NCBI RefSeq assembly: GCF_039503195.1
Contig: NZ_JBCJKP010000001.1
Span: 3,906,001-3,970,000, forward strand
Direction of reading: 5' to 3'
DNA: 64,000 bases
Source of the DNA: Streptomyces mirabilis
GTDB lineage: Bacteria > Actinomycetota > Actinomycetes > Streptomycetales > Streptomycetaceae
Below the pieces are notes generated by a model that saw nothing but the letters and a program-made list of their open reading frames with translations, was not told where the DNA came from and did no database searches. Below, piece by piece: positions 42,109 to 51,518 of this stretch (position 1 is the first letter of the stretch; every line of letters begins with the position of its first letter). Position numbers and translations under genes: made by a program.

Positions 42109-43383
42109 ATGCCGCCCGGAACCCCCACCGACCACTCACCCGGGGACCGCTTCGGACCTGACCACCACACCCCGGGGGACCGCCTCAGCTCGCCGCTGGA
42201 GGCCACGGACGTGCTCGCCCTGGCGGACCGGCTCTTCCGGTGGGCCGACGCCCGCGACTGGGCGGGCCCGGACCCGTACGACGGGCTGACCGGCCCGCTG
42301 GGACGGCTGGCCGTGCACCGTGTGCTTCGGCAGGTGCTCCTGCAGACCGTCAAACGCAGCCGGATCGACCTGCGTCCGGTCCTGGGCATTCACCCGCTGC
42401 GCACCGCGACGGCCGCCGGAACCGCGGCCGGCGCCTGCGCCAGGCTCTCGGCCTCCCCCGTGTGGCGGGAGCGCGCCCGCCGACTGGGCCGGTCGTCGGC
42501 CGCCGAGCAGCTGTCCGGGCGCTACGCCGGCCTGTGGCGTTACGAGTTCGACGTGCAGACCCGCTGGGCGTACTACCCCGCCTCCCTCCCGAACCTCGTG
42601 GCCACCACCTTCTGCGCGGACGGCTGTCTGGACACCGGGACGCTCGGCGACGAGTCGGTACGGACCCTCGCTCACGGGCTCCTGGAACACCTCCACAACG
42701 GCGAGTTCTTCACCTACACACCGGCCAGCGACGTCCTCGTCCACAACGCCAACCTCATGGGTGCCGCGCTCGCCGCCCGCCTGGCCCGCACCGGGACGCT
42801 GCCCGGAGGACTGGCGGACCGCCTGGTCGATGCCGCCCGTGGTGCGGTCGAGGTGAGCCTGAACAGTCAGCGCCCCGACGGCTCGTGGCCATACGGACGT
42901 GGCCCGCGACTGGACTGGGTGGACGGCTTCCACACCGGATACGTGCTGCTGCGCCTCGAACGAGCGGGGACGCTGCTCGGCATGGATGTCCGGGTCCCTC
43001 TCGAACGGGGGGCGAACCACTACCTGCGGGACCTGTTCGACGGCCCCCTTCCCCGCTACTTCGCGGGCGGGCGGACCAGACGGGACCCGAACAACGACGC
43101 GACAGCGGTACGAATGGCGGCGTGGGCGGCCGAACGCGGCTTCGCCGCGACCGACTTCGCGTACGCCGTGCTGGCGGCCGTGGTGGACCGCTACCCGGGC
43201 CTCGGCACGGGCACGCCCACAGGTGCCGCCTCGGGCAACCGGCCCCTGTGGGAGTCGCCCCGTTGGAGCGTCGCGCCCCTGCTGGACGCGCTGACCGCCC
43301 TGCACACCGTTCTGCCGGCCCGGGACACGCCGCCCAGTCCGCGTCGGCCGTCGGCCGATCAGCCGAGCGCGCGGACCGTGTAG
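42109..43383 (+). CDS. Alpha/alpha-toroid polysaccharide-locus protein
   Basis: The product has 424 residues from ATG 42109, chosen for GGAGGG just upstream; ATG 42064 lacks a ribosome site. It is soluble and helical, with a typical toroid motif SQRPDGSWPYGRGPRLDWVD followed by FHTGYVLLRLERA, as in terpene-cyclase-like and uronate-processing (alpha/alpha)6 barrels. I recall similar proteins labelled VpsJ in biofilm polysaccharide loci, but this was not tested. It is likely a polysaccharide-modifying enzyme; the reaction is unknown. The stop converges with the AsnB-like gene (overlap of 25 bp). Confidence 0.75.
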   Translation: MPPGTPTDHSPGDRFGPDHHTPGDRLSSPLEATDVLALADRLFRWADARDWAGPDPYDGLTGPLGRLAVHRVLRQVLLQTVKRSRIDLRPVLGIHPLRTATAAGTAAGACARLSASPVWRERARRLGRSSAAEQLSGRYAGLWRYEFDVQTRWAYYPASLPNLVATTFCADGCLDTGTLGDESVRTLAHGLLEHLHNGEFFTYTPASDVLVHNANLMGAALAARLARTGTLPGGLADRLVDAARGAVEVSLNSQRPDGSWPYGRGPRLDWVDGFHTGYVLLRLERAGTLLGMDVRVPLERGANHYLRDLFDGPLPRYFAGGRTRRDPNNDATAVRMAAWAAERGFAATDFAYAVLAAVVDRYPGLGTGTPTGAASGNRPLWESPRWSVAPLLDALTALHTVLPARDTPPSPRRPSADQPSARTV

Positions 43384-45266
43384 CCGGACAGGACGTCCGA
43401 GGCCCGGCCCGGGCCTCCGGTGACGTTGCACTCCCACCAGACAGCAGCGCAGAACAGCCCGAACACCGCGAGGCCCCGGTCACGGACGCCCCGGACGTGT
43501 TCGGTGACGAGCCGGTCGGCGACCCGCCGGTCGAACACGTCGTCGAACACCGGGGACCGCCGCACCTCGGGCCACAACCGGGCGCCGTGCTCACGCAGCA
43601 GCGACCGCACCGGCGCTCCGAACCCCGTCTTGGGACGCCGGGCGACGAACTCGGGAACCCCGGACGCGACCGCCGCCGCGCGGAAGCGCGCCTTGCCGTT
43701 GCCGAGCCGTAGCTGGTCCTCCGCGACGGCGCCCAGGGCGCAGGCCACCACCGGCTCACCCAGGAACGGAACCCGCAGCTCCACGCTCGCGCGCATCGAG
43801 GCACGGTCGCCGTACAGCAGATTCAGGCCCGGCAGGAACAGCCGCCGGTCGCATTCCGCGAGCGCCGCGAGGGGCGTCCCACCGTCGTCGAGCACAGCGC
43901 CCGCCACTTCGCGGTGCCGTTCGGTGACCGCCTCCAGCCCCACGAGGGGCGAGAGGGCCATCCACTCCTGCCCGGAGTAGTACGCCTGCGTCGCCCAGGA
44001 CCAGTCGCGGGGACCGAGCTGGAGCAGACGTCCGAACTTGTCGGCACGTCCCCGGTAGCGCCGCGGCCGAGGCACGACGGCGGTGGCGCCGAAGGCGGGG
44101 CGCGCCCAGCCGGGGAGCCGCTGCAGCAACTGCACGGCCTGGTAGCGCTCGTATCCGAGGAACAGTTCCTCGACCCCGAGCCCCGACAGCAGCACGGTCG
44201 CCTCGCTGCGTGCGGCGCGGGAGAGTTGCATCAGGGCGAAGGCGGCGGGGTCGCCGAAAGGCAGCTCCATCGTGGTGACCAGCTCCGGAATACGGCGCAG
44301 CACATCGACGTCCAGGTCGACCCATGTCAGCGGCAGGCCCAGCCATCGGGCGACCCGGGCGGCGTACGGGGCATCGTCCTCGAACGGCTCGGCGGAGGCC
44401 GCCGCGCCGCGGCCCGACCTGGCCGCGAAGGCCGGCCCGGTGAAGCCCTTCCTTGCCATCTCGACGCCCAGCCAGGTGCTGTCCAGGCCTCCGCTGAGCA
44501 ACAGTCCCACCGGAACGTCCGCGTGCACTTGCCGAGCGACCGACTCCTGGACCGCGGCACCGATGTTCCCGGCCGGTGTCACGGGCCCGGCCTGCCACCA
44601 CGGTGACGTGTGCACGTACCGCGGAGGCCGCTGGGCCAGCACAGTTCCAGCCGGCACCACCCGCACACGCTGCCAGCCCGTCCGCGGTGGCGGCGTCCAC
44701 AGGAACATGGCACCCTGCGCCACCGCGACCGCGTCGGCATCGCCCGCCAGCCGGGCTGCCCGCAGCGGTTCGATCTCACTGGCGAGCGCCGCCAGGCGGC
44801 CCGCGCCGTCCGACGCGGCGTACAGCGGTTTGACGCCCAGCCGGTCCCGCCCGTAGCGCAGCTCTCCGTCGGGCAGAACGAGGACGAAGGCGAACATCCC
44901 GTCCACCTGGTCGAGCAGCCGCGACGCGTCCGGCTGCAGGAGCAGCTCGTAGAGGACTTCGGTGTCGCCCTCGGTCCTGAATGCCACGTGCCGCTTCCGC
45001 AGCGTCTCGCGCAGCTGCGGGGCGTTGTAGATCTCGCCGTTGTAGACCATCACGCCACGGTCAGGGCAGCCGAAGGGCTGATCACTCCTCTGATCGAGGT
45101 CCACCACGGCCAGACGGCGGAAGTGCAGCGCTGCGTGCCAGTCCGGCCCGTGGATGTTCAAGTGGCCGCTCGCGTCGGGTCCCCGATGCGCGAGCGCCGT
45201 GCACGGATCGGCGCCCGACGACGGGAACTGTGCACTCCGATTGAGGAGGACGACGAAGCCGCACAT
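43359..45266 (-). CDS. Asparagine synthase-like glutamine amidotransferase
   Basis: The product has 635 residues from ATG 45266. Cys2 (MCGFVVLLN) is the Ntn nucleophile of the class II glutaminase, with MVYNGEIYN and RDRLGVKPLY in the same domain. The synthetase domain has the PP-loop LLLSGGLDSTWLG and LSGLGVEELFLGYERY. In exopolysaccharide clusters such proteins are thought to amidate uronic acids rather than make asparagine. The nearby WecC would supply UDP-ManNAcA as a uronic acid. The ATG overlaps the stop of the upstream oxidoreductase gene. Confidence 0.88.
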   Translation of the reverse strand: MCGFVVLLNRSAQFPSSGADPCTALAHRGPDASGHLNIHGPDWHAALHFRRLAVVDLDQRSDQPFGCPDRGVMVYNGEIYNAPQLRETLRKRHVAFRTEGDTEVLYELLLQPDASRLLDQVDGMFAFVLVLPDGELRYGRDRLGVKPLYAASDGAGRLAALASEIEPLRAARLAGDADAVAVAQGAMFLWTPPPRTGWQRVRVVPAGTVLAQRPPRYVHTSPWWQAGPVTPAGNIGAAVQESVARQVHADVPVGLLLSGGLDSTWLGVEMARKGFTGPAFAARSGRGAAASAEPFEDDAPYAARVARWLGLPLTWVDLDVDVLRRIPELVTTMELPFGDPAAFALMQLSRAARSEATVLLSGLGVEELFLGYERYQAVQLLQRLPGWARPAFGATAVVPRPRRYRGRADKFGRLLQLGPRDWSWATQAYYSGQEWMALSPLVGLEAVTERHREVAGAVLDDGGTPLAALAECDRRLFLPGLNLLYGDRASMRASVELRVPFLGEPVVACALGAVAEDQLRLGNGKARFRAAAVASGVPEFVARRPKTGFGAPVRSLLREHGARLWPEVRRSPVFDDVFDRRVADRLVTEHVRGVRDRGLAVFGLFCAAVWWECNVTGGPGRASDVLSGYTVRALG

Positions 45267-47539
45267 CAGATCGTGGCGGCGGAGGAGGAGCCGCTGGACG
45301 GCCTCGGTACGGCGGTGGCGCCGGCGGTGCCGGGAACTGGGCAGCCCAGTGCCCTGGCCAGGGCCGGTGTGGAAGGAGCCGCCTCCACCGCGCGGTCGGC
45401 CGTGACCGCCTGGGCGGCGCGGCAGGCCACCAGCGAACTCCACAGCGCCGAGGCGAAGTCCGCCTCACGGGCGGACTCCTCGTCAACGGTCCGGTTCCGG
45501 ACCAGACGGACGAGGGCGCGCATCTGAGCGGCGTGCCCCTTCGGTGCGCCGCGGTACTTCGTGGTGGCGGGTCTGCCCCCGTTCCACACGGTGAGCGAGC
45601 GGAAGTCGTCGATCCTGGCGGCCAGGCCGTCGGTGGCGACCTCGAGGAGTTCCTTGGGAGCGCCGGACGGTGTCAGCCCTCCGTACACGATCGACGCGGT
45701 CGAGGCGTCGTCGTAGGTGAGCTGAAGGGTGACGCTCTGCGCGGTGCCCGGGTCCCGCACATCCACCCCGGTGGCCCGCACGTCTACCGGCCGCCCGGGA
45801 ATGAGGAAGCCCACCGCGTCGATGAAGTGGCACACCTCGCCGAGCAGCCGACCGCCCTGCAGGGGGTCGAAGTACCAGTGGCCGGGCGGGAGACGACCGG
45901 CGAAGACCCGGTAGTTGATCTGGAGGGGCGCGCCCGCCGGGAGCGCGGCCCGAAGGACTCGCATCGCGGGGGCGAACCGCCGGTTGAACCCGGCCATCGC
46001 CGGGGCACCGGAGGCCAGCCACGCGTCCGCGAGGTCCTCCAGCTCCGCCTCCGTGAGGCCCAGCGGCTTCTCGCAGTACAGGGCGGCGCCGCCGCGCAGG
46101 ACCTGCGCCGCGTACCGGCCGTGGCTGTCGTGGCGGCTGAGCACCATCACACAGTCGGCGTCGCCGGAGGCGAGGCCGGTGTCGGTGTTTTCCGCGATTG
46201 TACGGAAACCCCAGCGCCTGCCCTGGTGGGCGGCGGACAGTCCGCGTCCACTCGCAACCCACGAGAACTCGACGCCGGACTCCCGCTTCAGCTGGGGGAA
46301 GAGCATCTTCGTGGCGAAGTTGCCCGCGCCGATGGCGGCGATCCGCAGTGTGCTGCTCGGGACGGTCCAGGTGCGCGGGCCCGTCGGCGGTGCAGGTGGG
46401 GGCGCGAGCTGCGCGGTGCCGGGATAGCGCAGCAGCAGGGCCACGCTCCGGCCGGTGTCCGACGCCTTCAGGGCCTCGTACGCGTCGGCCGCCTCCTCGA
46501 TCGGGAAGACGCGGGGCTTCAGGTCCGTGAAGTCCAGCGCGCCCGTCGCCAGGAGACGGAGCACCTCCGCGAGGTTGCGCCGCTCCGTCCACGGTACGTA
46601 CCCCTCGGGATAGGGCTGGCCGCCTTCCTCGAAGCGCGGGTCGTAGCGGCCCGGACCGTAGGACCGGGCGTAACGGGTCGTCAATTCCTTCCCGTAGTAC
46701 GACGCCCGGGGCGGGACGACGTGCACGTCGCCGACGACCACCACGGTGGCGCGGTCGCGGGCCAGGCGGCCGGCGAACTCGACCGGATCGGAGCTGGTGG
46801 TCGCCGCCGTGATGAGGACCGCGTCCGCGCCGGCGCCTCCCCAGCGCCGGGACAGCACCCTGGACAGGTCGGCCGCCGCACGCGGATACGCCACCAGCCC
46901 TGCCGAATCGGCGAGCGCCACCATGGCCGGGTTGGGATCGATACCGAGCGCGTCGTACCCGTAGGCGCGCAGCAGGTGGAGTGTGATCTGGCCGACCAGC
47001 CCCAGGCCGATGACTGCGATCCGCGAGCCCGGCACCGTGTCGGCCTGGTGGATGCCCTGGAGCGCGACCGCTCCGACCGTGGCGAAGGCCGCCCACTGGG
47101 TCTCGACTCCTTCCGGTACCGGCACCACGAGGTTGCGGGGCACGGCGACGATCTCCGCGTGCGATGCGTAGCGGGCCCCGGCGGCAGCGACGCGCATTCC
47201 GGGACGGATGTCGTCGACGCCCTGGCCCGTCTCGAGGACCGTTCCCGCGCAGGAGTATCCAAGCTGCATGGGCCGATCCAGCCGGTCCTGGACCATCCGG
47301 TAGGTGTCGACGAACCCGGTCTGCTTAAGGGTGTCGAGAACCTGCCTCACCTGCTCAGGGCGCTGCCGCGCCTTGCCCACAAGACTCTGCGCACCGGTTG
47401 AGACTGTGGCTCGCTCCGTACCCGCACTGATGAGTGAGTAGTCGTTGCGAATCACCACCGTCCCGGCGGCTGCTCCAGGAGCGGGAATTTCTCCCACCGT
47501 GATGGACCCGGTACGCGGGGACAGGAGCACTGCTTTCAT
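45266..47539 (-). CDS. Two-domain oxidoreductase: zinc alcohol dehydrogenase-like plus Gfo/Idh/MocA-like
   Basis: The product has 757 residues from ATG 47539. The N-terminal ~350 residues are a medium-chain dehydrogenase (AGTERATVSTGAQSLVGKAR, LGYSCAGTVLETG, IAVIGLGLVGQITLHLL). The C-terminal part is a Gfo/Idh/MocA oxidoreductase: IAAIGAGNFATKMLFPQL, CEKPLGLTEAELEDL with the catalytic Lys, and HFIDAVGFLI. This natural fusion is common in bacterial capsule/exopolysaccharide loci, usually beside AsnB-like and heparinase-like genes. It probably oxidises or epimerises a nucleotide sugar; the substrate is unknown. Its start is 217 bp from the divergent wecB. Confidence 0.87.
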   Translation of the reverse strand: MKAVLLSPRTGSITVGEIPAPGAAAGTVVIRNDYSLISAGTERATVSTGAQSLVGKARQRPEQVRQVLDTLKQTGFVDTYRMVQDRLDRPMQLGYSCAGTVLETGQGVDDIRPGMRVAAAGARYASHAEIVAVPRNLVVPVPEGVETQWAAFATVGAVALQGIHQADTVPGSRIAVIGLGLVGQITLHLLRAYGYDALGIDPNPAMVALADSAGLVAYPRAAADLSRVLSRRWGGAGADAVLITAATTSSDPVEFAGRLARDRATVVVVGDVHVVPPRASYYGKELTTRYARSYGPGRYDPRFEEGGQPYPEGYVPWTERRNLAEVLRLLATGALDFTDLKPRVFPIEEAADAYEALKASDTGRSVALLLRYPGTAQLAPPPAPPTGPRTWTVPSSTLRIAAIGAGNFATKMLFPQLKRESGVEFSWVASGRGLSAAHQGRRWGFRTIAENTDTGLASGDADCVMVLSRHDSHGRYAAQVLRGGAALYCEKPLGLTEAELEDLADAWLASGAPAMAGFNRRFAPAMRVLRAALPAGAPLQINYRVFAGRLPPGHWYFDPLQGGRLLGEVCHFIDAVGFLIPGRPVDVRATGVDVRDPGTAQSVTLQLTYDDASTASIVYGGLTPSGAPKELLEVATDGLAARIDDFRSLTVWNGGRPATTKYRGAPKGHAAQMRALVRLVRNRTVDEESAREADFASALWSSLVACRAAQAVTADRAVEAAPSTPALARALGCPVPGTAGATAVPRPSSGSSSAATI

Positions 47540-47755
47540 TTCTTGCCTTTTCGGAAGAGAGACAGGCGCGCGACGCACTGTAGGGAGGGAAATTTACCCG
47601 GCAACCGCGCACTTTCTGGAAAAGGGCCAGCCGGACGAACATCTTCATGCGCAGGAGTGAACATGCCGGGGACGTGTCGGGCATGCGCACAGAAACCCGT
47701 TTCGCTGGTGATCGGCAAGCGTCCACGCCCGGCGCATGCCCGGAAGGAGACCCTG

Positions 47756-49060
47756 GTGAAACGATTGATGGTCGTCTACGGAACCAGACCGGAGGCCATC
47801 AAGATGGCTCCCGTCATCGAGGCGCTCCACCGCTCCCCGCATTTCGAACCGACGGTGACGGTTACCGCCCAGCACCGTGAACTGCTCGACCAGGTCCATT
47901 CCCTTTTCGGTATCCGGCCCGATCACGACCTGGACATTCTGCGTAAGCACCAGACGCTTTCCGACATCACCGTGCGGGTCCTGAACGGCCTTTGTCCGCT
48001 GCTGCGCAGTGAGCGCCCGGACGCGGTGCTGGTCCAGGGGGACACGACCACGGTCTTCGCCGGAGCCCTCGCCGCCTTCTACCACCGGATTCCCATCGTC
48101 CATCTGGAGGCGGGACTGCGCACCGACGACAGGTACGCGCCCTTTCCTGAGGAGATCAACCGTCGGCTGGCAACCCAGCTGGCCACCCTCCATCTGGCGC
48201 CCACCCCCCACGCTCGGGACAACCTGATCCGGGACGGCGTCGCCCCCTCGTCTGTCGTGGTGACCGGGAACACGGTGATCGACGCCCTGCACTGGGCGGT
48301 CGAGCGGAAGGCGCACTATGAGGACCTGGCACTGGCCGATCTGGACGACACGGCCCGCCGGGTCCTGCTGGTGACGGCTCATCGCCGTGAGTCGTGGGGC
48401 AGTGGAATGGAGTCCGTCGGCGGTGCCCTGGCCGATCTGGCCCGCGCCGAGCCCGAGTTGCTCATCGTGTTCCCACTGCATCCCAACCCAGTGGTGCGGG
48501 CGGCGATCCTGCCGCAGGTGGAGCGCATCGAGAACGTACGGCTCACGGAGCCGCTGGCGTACGGCGCATTCGCCCGGCTGATGAACCGCTCGCACCTCAT
48601 CCTGACCGACAGCGGTGGGCTCCAGGAGGAGGGGCCGGGCCTCGGCAAACCGGTACTGGTCATGCGGGACACCACGGAGCGTCCGGAGGCCGTCCAGGCG
48701 GGCACGAGCCGGCTGGTCGGGACCGACCGCGACCACATCGTGAAACAGGTGCGCGAGCTCCTGCACGACCGGGAGGCCTACGCCTCGATGGCGAGGGCGA
48801 TCAACCCGTTCGGCGACGGCCGGGCCGCCGAACGGGTCGTACGGGCGATCGGCCACTGGATGGGGCTGTGCGGACGCCCGGACGAGTTCGGCTCCGCGTC
48901 AGCGCCAGAACCCGCGGGTGTCGAAAACGGCCTTGCCGCGCAGCACGCTCCGCTTGATGCCCCGGAAGGCGTCGTGGTCGACGAGCAGCACGACGACGTC
49001 CGCGTCGCGCACGGCGGTGGCGACGTCGACGAGTTCGACCCTGCCCGTACCAGACAGTGA
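47756..49060 (+). CDS. wecB: UDP-N-acetylglucosamine 2-epimerase (non-hydrolysing), extended C-terminus
   Basis: GTG 47756 has AAGGAGA six bases upstream. Family motifs: VVYGTRPEAIKMAPVI, QHRELLDQV, VQGDTTTVFAGAL, IVHLEAGLRTDDRYAPFPEE, GNTVIDAL, VTAHRRESWG and TDSGGLQEEGP. It interconverts UDP-GlcNAc and UDP-ManNAc; with the WecC next to it this gives UDP-ManNAcA for the polysaccharide. The normal family end is near GLCGRPDEFG (48890). The frame stays open for another ~53 residues, antisense to the 3' end of wecC, giving 434 residues instead of about 380. Confidence 0.93.
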   Translation: MKRLMVVYGTRPEAIKMAPVIEALHRSPHFEPTVTVTAQHRELLDQVHSLFGIRPDHDLDILRKHQTLSDITVRVLNGLCPLLRSERPDAVLVQGDTTTVFAGALAAFYHRIPIVHLEAGLRTDDRYAPFPEEINRRLATQLATLHLAPTPHARDNLIRDGVAPSSVVVTGNTVIDALHWAVERKAHYEDLALADLDDTARRVLLVTAHRRESWGSGMESVGGALADLARAEPELLIVFPLHPNPVVRAAILPQVERIENVRLTEPLAYGAFARLMNRSHLILTDSGGLQEEGPGLGKPVLVMRDTTERPEAVQAGTSRLVGTDRDHIVKQVRELLHDREAYASMARAINPFGDGRAAERVVRAIGHWMGLCGRPDEFGSASAPEPAGVENGLAAQHAPLDAPEGVVVDEQHDDVRVAHGGGDVDEFDPARTRQ

Positions 49061-50140
49061 GGCCGGCAACTCGGTGATGTGCGGCTCGGCGACCAGCATA
49101 CGGCCGACCTGACGCTCGGCCAGCTGGGCCGTGATGTGCAGCGCGGGGCTCTCCCGCAGGTCGTCGATGTTCGCCTTGAACGATAGGCCCAGGCAGGCGA
49201 TCAGGGGATCCCTGAACCGGCTCGCCGTCCGGACGACCTCCTCGATGACGTAGTCCGGCCTCGCGTCGTTGACCTCGCGGGCCAGCCGGATGAGACGCGC
49301 ATGCTGCGGAGCCGTGTCCACGATGAACCAGGGGTCCACGGCGATGCAGTGACCGCCGACACCCGGGCCAGGCTGCAGGATGTTGACACGGGGGTGACGG
49401 TTGGCCAGGGCGAAGACGTCACTGGCATCGATGCCGAGGTGGTCGCAGACCATGGACAACTCGTTGGCGAAGGCGATGTTGACGTCCCGGAAGGCGTTCT
49501 CGCTGAGCTTGGCCAGCTCCGCCGTCGTGGCGTCGGTGAGGTGGCACTCCCCCTTGGTGAACACCTCGTAGAGCATCCGTGCCCGCTCGGCGCAGCCGTC
49601 TCCGACACCGCCGATGACGCGGTCGTTCGTCACGATCTCGATCATCGTCCGCCCCGGCAGGACGCGTTCGGGGCAGTGGGCGACCTGCACGTCGGGCGCG
49701 TCCCCCGGCTCATGCGGGAAGGACAGGTCGGGCCGGTGCTTGCCCAGCCACCGGGACAGCTCCACGGTCGTACCGGGAGGCGAGGTGGACTCGAGGATGA
49801 CCAGATCACCCTCCTTGAGTACCTCGGCCACCGAGGCCGCAGCACTGCGCACATAGGAGAGGTCGGCCGTGCGGTCCTCCCGAAGCGGGGTGGGGACGGC
49901 GATGATGAAGGCGTCCGCGGGTTCGGGCGCGCTCGTAGCCCGCAACCGTCCCATGGCCACGGCACCGCTGACGGCCACCGCCAGGTCAGGTTCGACAAAG
50001 GGGGCCCGGCCCGCATTGATGAGCTCGACCGTGGCCGGATTGACGTCGACTCCGATGACATCGATTCCGTTGGTGGCGAGTGCGGCGGCGGTGGGCAGAC
50101 CGATGTAACCGAGGCCGACGATGCAGATACGGGAGAACAC
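48899..50140 (-). CDS. wecC: UDP-N-acetyl-D-mannosamine dehydrogenase
   Basis: The product has 413 residues from GTG 50140. The N-terminal NAD-binding site is ICIVGLGYIGLPTAAALATN. The catalytic Cys is in GVGGHCIAVDPWFIV, and AELAKLSENAFRDVNIAFANE carries the conserved Lys/Asn. The UDP-binding C-terminal domain has GLSFKANIDDLRESP. It oxidises UDP-ManNAc to UDP-ManNAcA in two NAD+-dependent steps. It converges on wecB with a 162-bp overlap. The product may be amidated by the AsnB-like protein. Confidence 0.93.
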   Translation of the reverse strand: MFSRICIVGLGYIGLPTAAALATNGIDVIGVDVNPATVELINAGRAPFVEPDLAVAVSGAVAMGRLRATSAPEPADAFIIAVPTPLREDRTADLSYVRSAAASVAEVLKEGDLVILESTSPPGTTVELSRWLGKHRPDLSFPHEPGDAPDVQVAHCPERVLPGRTMIEIVTNDRVIGGVGDGCAERARMLYEVFTKGECHLTDATTAELAKLSENAFRDVNIAFANELSMVCDHLGIDASDVFALANRHPRVNILQPGPGVGGHCIAVDPWFIVDTAPQHARLIRLAREVNDARPDYVIEEVVRTASRFRDPLIACLGLSFKANIDDLRESPALHITAQLAERQVGRMLVAEPHITELPASLSGTGRVELVDVATAVRDADVVVLLVDHDAFRGIKRSVLRGKAVFDTRGFWR

Positions 50141-50227
50141 CAGGAGAAATACCTTTCCGGACGTGCCACGGGTGAATGGACTGATGGCAGACCTGGGCGA
50201 ACCACACCGGTACGGCGCCCCGGCCCT

Positions 50228-50926
50228 TCAGGTGACGGTTTGGCAGACCAGGACTTGTCCCTCGGAGAAGCCCGGCCGTACGTGGGCCGCGACCCGGGAG
50301 ACGGCATCGTAGAAGCGCGCCCGGGCGCCCTTGCCGGAGTCGACGTGATAAAAGAACCAGCGCTTCGGGCGCAGCCCGCAGTCCGAGACGAGGCGGGCCA
50401 GCGAAGCCGGTGTGAAAACATAGACATGGTCCGGATGGATGATCTCCAGGCCCACCAACGTGTTGATCATGTTCTTGGCAGCCAAGCCGTTGGGAGTCGA
50501 GAGGATCAGCTCGACACCGTCGCCCGCTTCCCGCATGAGGGCTGCGAGGCCGTGCAGGAACGAGGCGGCATCCCGCACATGTTCGATGACATCACCGGCC
50601 AGTACGACCTCAGGCCTGAACTTGATCAGATCGCCTCTGTCGCTCGGATCTGCCACGTCGGCGACCGAGTATTCACCGCCCAGGTGCTCACGCAGGAGCT
50701 CGACGCCGGCGCGGTCGACATCCACACCGTGCACAGCCGATGCCGCCAGCAAGAGCTTGGTGTGCAGAAGTGATGCGCACTTCAGTTTCTCGGCGGTCAA
50801 CGGGGAATCGGCGCAGCCGACGTGGAGGACACGGCGTCCAGCACAGAGGTTCAGCAGCAGATCGTCGCGATCTCTCATCACCGGCGCACTGACAAGCTGT
50901 TGAGAAAAGAATCCAGTTTTCGGCAC
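50228..50926 (-). CDS. SAM-dependent class I methyltransferase
   Basis: The product has 232 residues from GTG 50926 (GAGGAGAGA upstream); the longer GTG 50944 lies inside that ribosome site. Motif I is RVLHVGCADSPLT, followed by VHGVDVDRAGVELL and VLAGDVIEHVRDAASFL. Its place after wecC suggests O-methylation of a sugar or repeat unit; the acceptor is unknown. The first codons (PKTGFFSQQLVSAPVM) are unusually polar for this family. Confidence 0.82.
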   Translation of the reverse strand: MPKTGFFSQQLVSAPVMRDRDDLLLNLCAGRRVLHVGCADSPLTAEKLKCASLLHTKLLLAASAVHGVDVDRAGVELLREHLGGEYSVADVADPSDRGDLIKFRPEVVLAGDVIEHVRDAASFLHGLAALMREAGDGVELILSTPNGLAAKNMINTLVGLEIIHPDHVYVFTPASLARLVSDCGLRPKRWFFYHVDSGKGARARFYDAVSRVAAHVRPGFSEGQVLVCQTVT

Positions 50927-51027
50927 GACGTCTCTCCTCTTCACCGCTCACGCTTCACCCGGAGAGTAGCGATGATTCATCGCACCGTTGCGGACTGACA
51001 CACCACGAGTGACTGTGGAGAGAATTT

Positions 51028-51210
51028 ATGCTTCCGGATTACATTACCGTTCTTCTGAGGACACGATCACCAACCGCCCGAGAGGCATGCGGAGGCGTCC
51101 TCGCCCATCCGTTCATCAGGAATCTCGATGAGCAGTTCACCGTCGCGATCTTGATTCGCGCTGGTGGGAACGCCCGCAGAGAGCCTGTCGGGGCTCTGCG
51201 CTTCCCTTAG
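51028..51210 (+). CDS. Possible small ORF (60 aa)
   Basis: ATG 51028 has GGAGAG five bases upstream. A small stem-loop (GGTGA-GAAAA-TCACC, 51210-51224) begins at the last base of the stop. Codon bias is weaker than in neighbours, and no family is recognised. The rest of 50927-51518 holds nothing I can support. Confidence 0.28.
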   Translation: MLPDYITVLLRTRSPTAREACGGVLAHPFIRNLDEQFTVAILIRAGGNARREPVGALRFP

Positions 51211-51518
51211 GTGAGAAAATCACCCCATCCGGGTACTCGGCGTAGGAGATTTCCGCACCTGTATAAGGGTATAAGGGTTGCACATCGTCCGGCCAATGGC
51301 AGAATTAATGAATACCCCAAGTGAATGGGAGAGGCCGGTACGTAATGCACTACGCTCCTGGCGAGAACGGAATAATTTGCACCAGCCCCTCGAACACTCG
51401 CACCCGGAGGAAATGCCCTGGCCCGCAAACGCACCCGTTCTCAGGCGCAGTCCATCTGGCCAGGATGTTCGTCGTGTTGACACCCGACCGCCCACTCGGC
51501 ACGCAACTTGGAAAGGCC

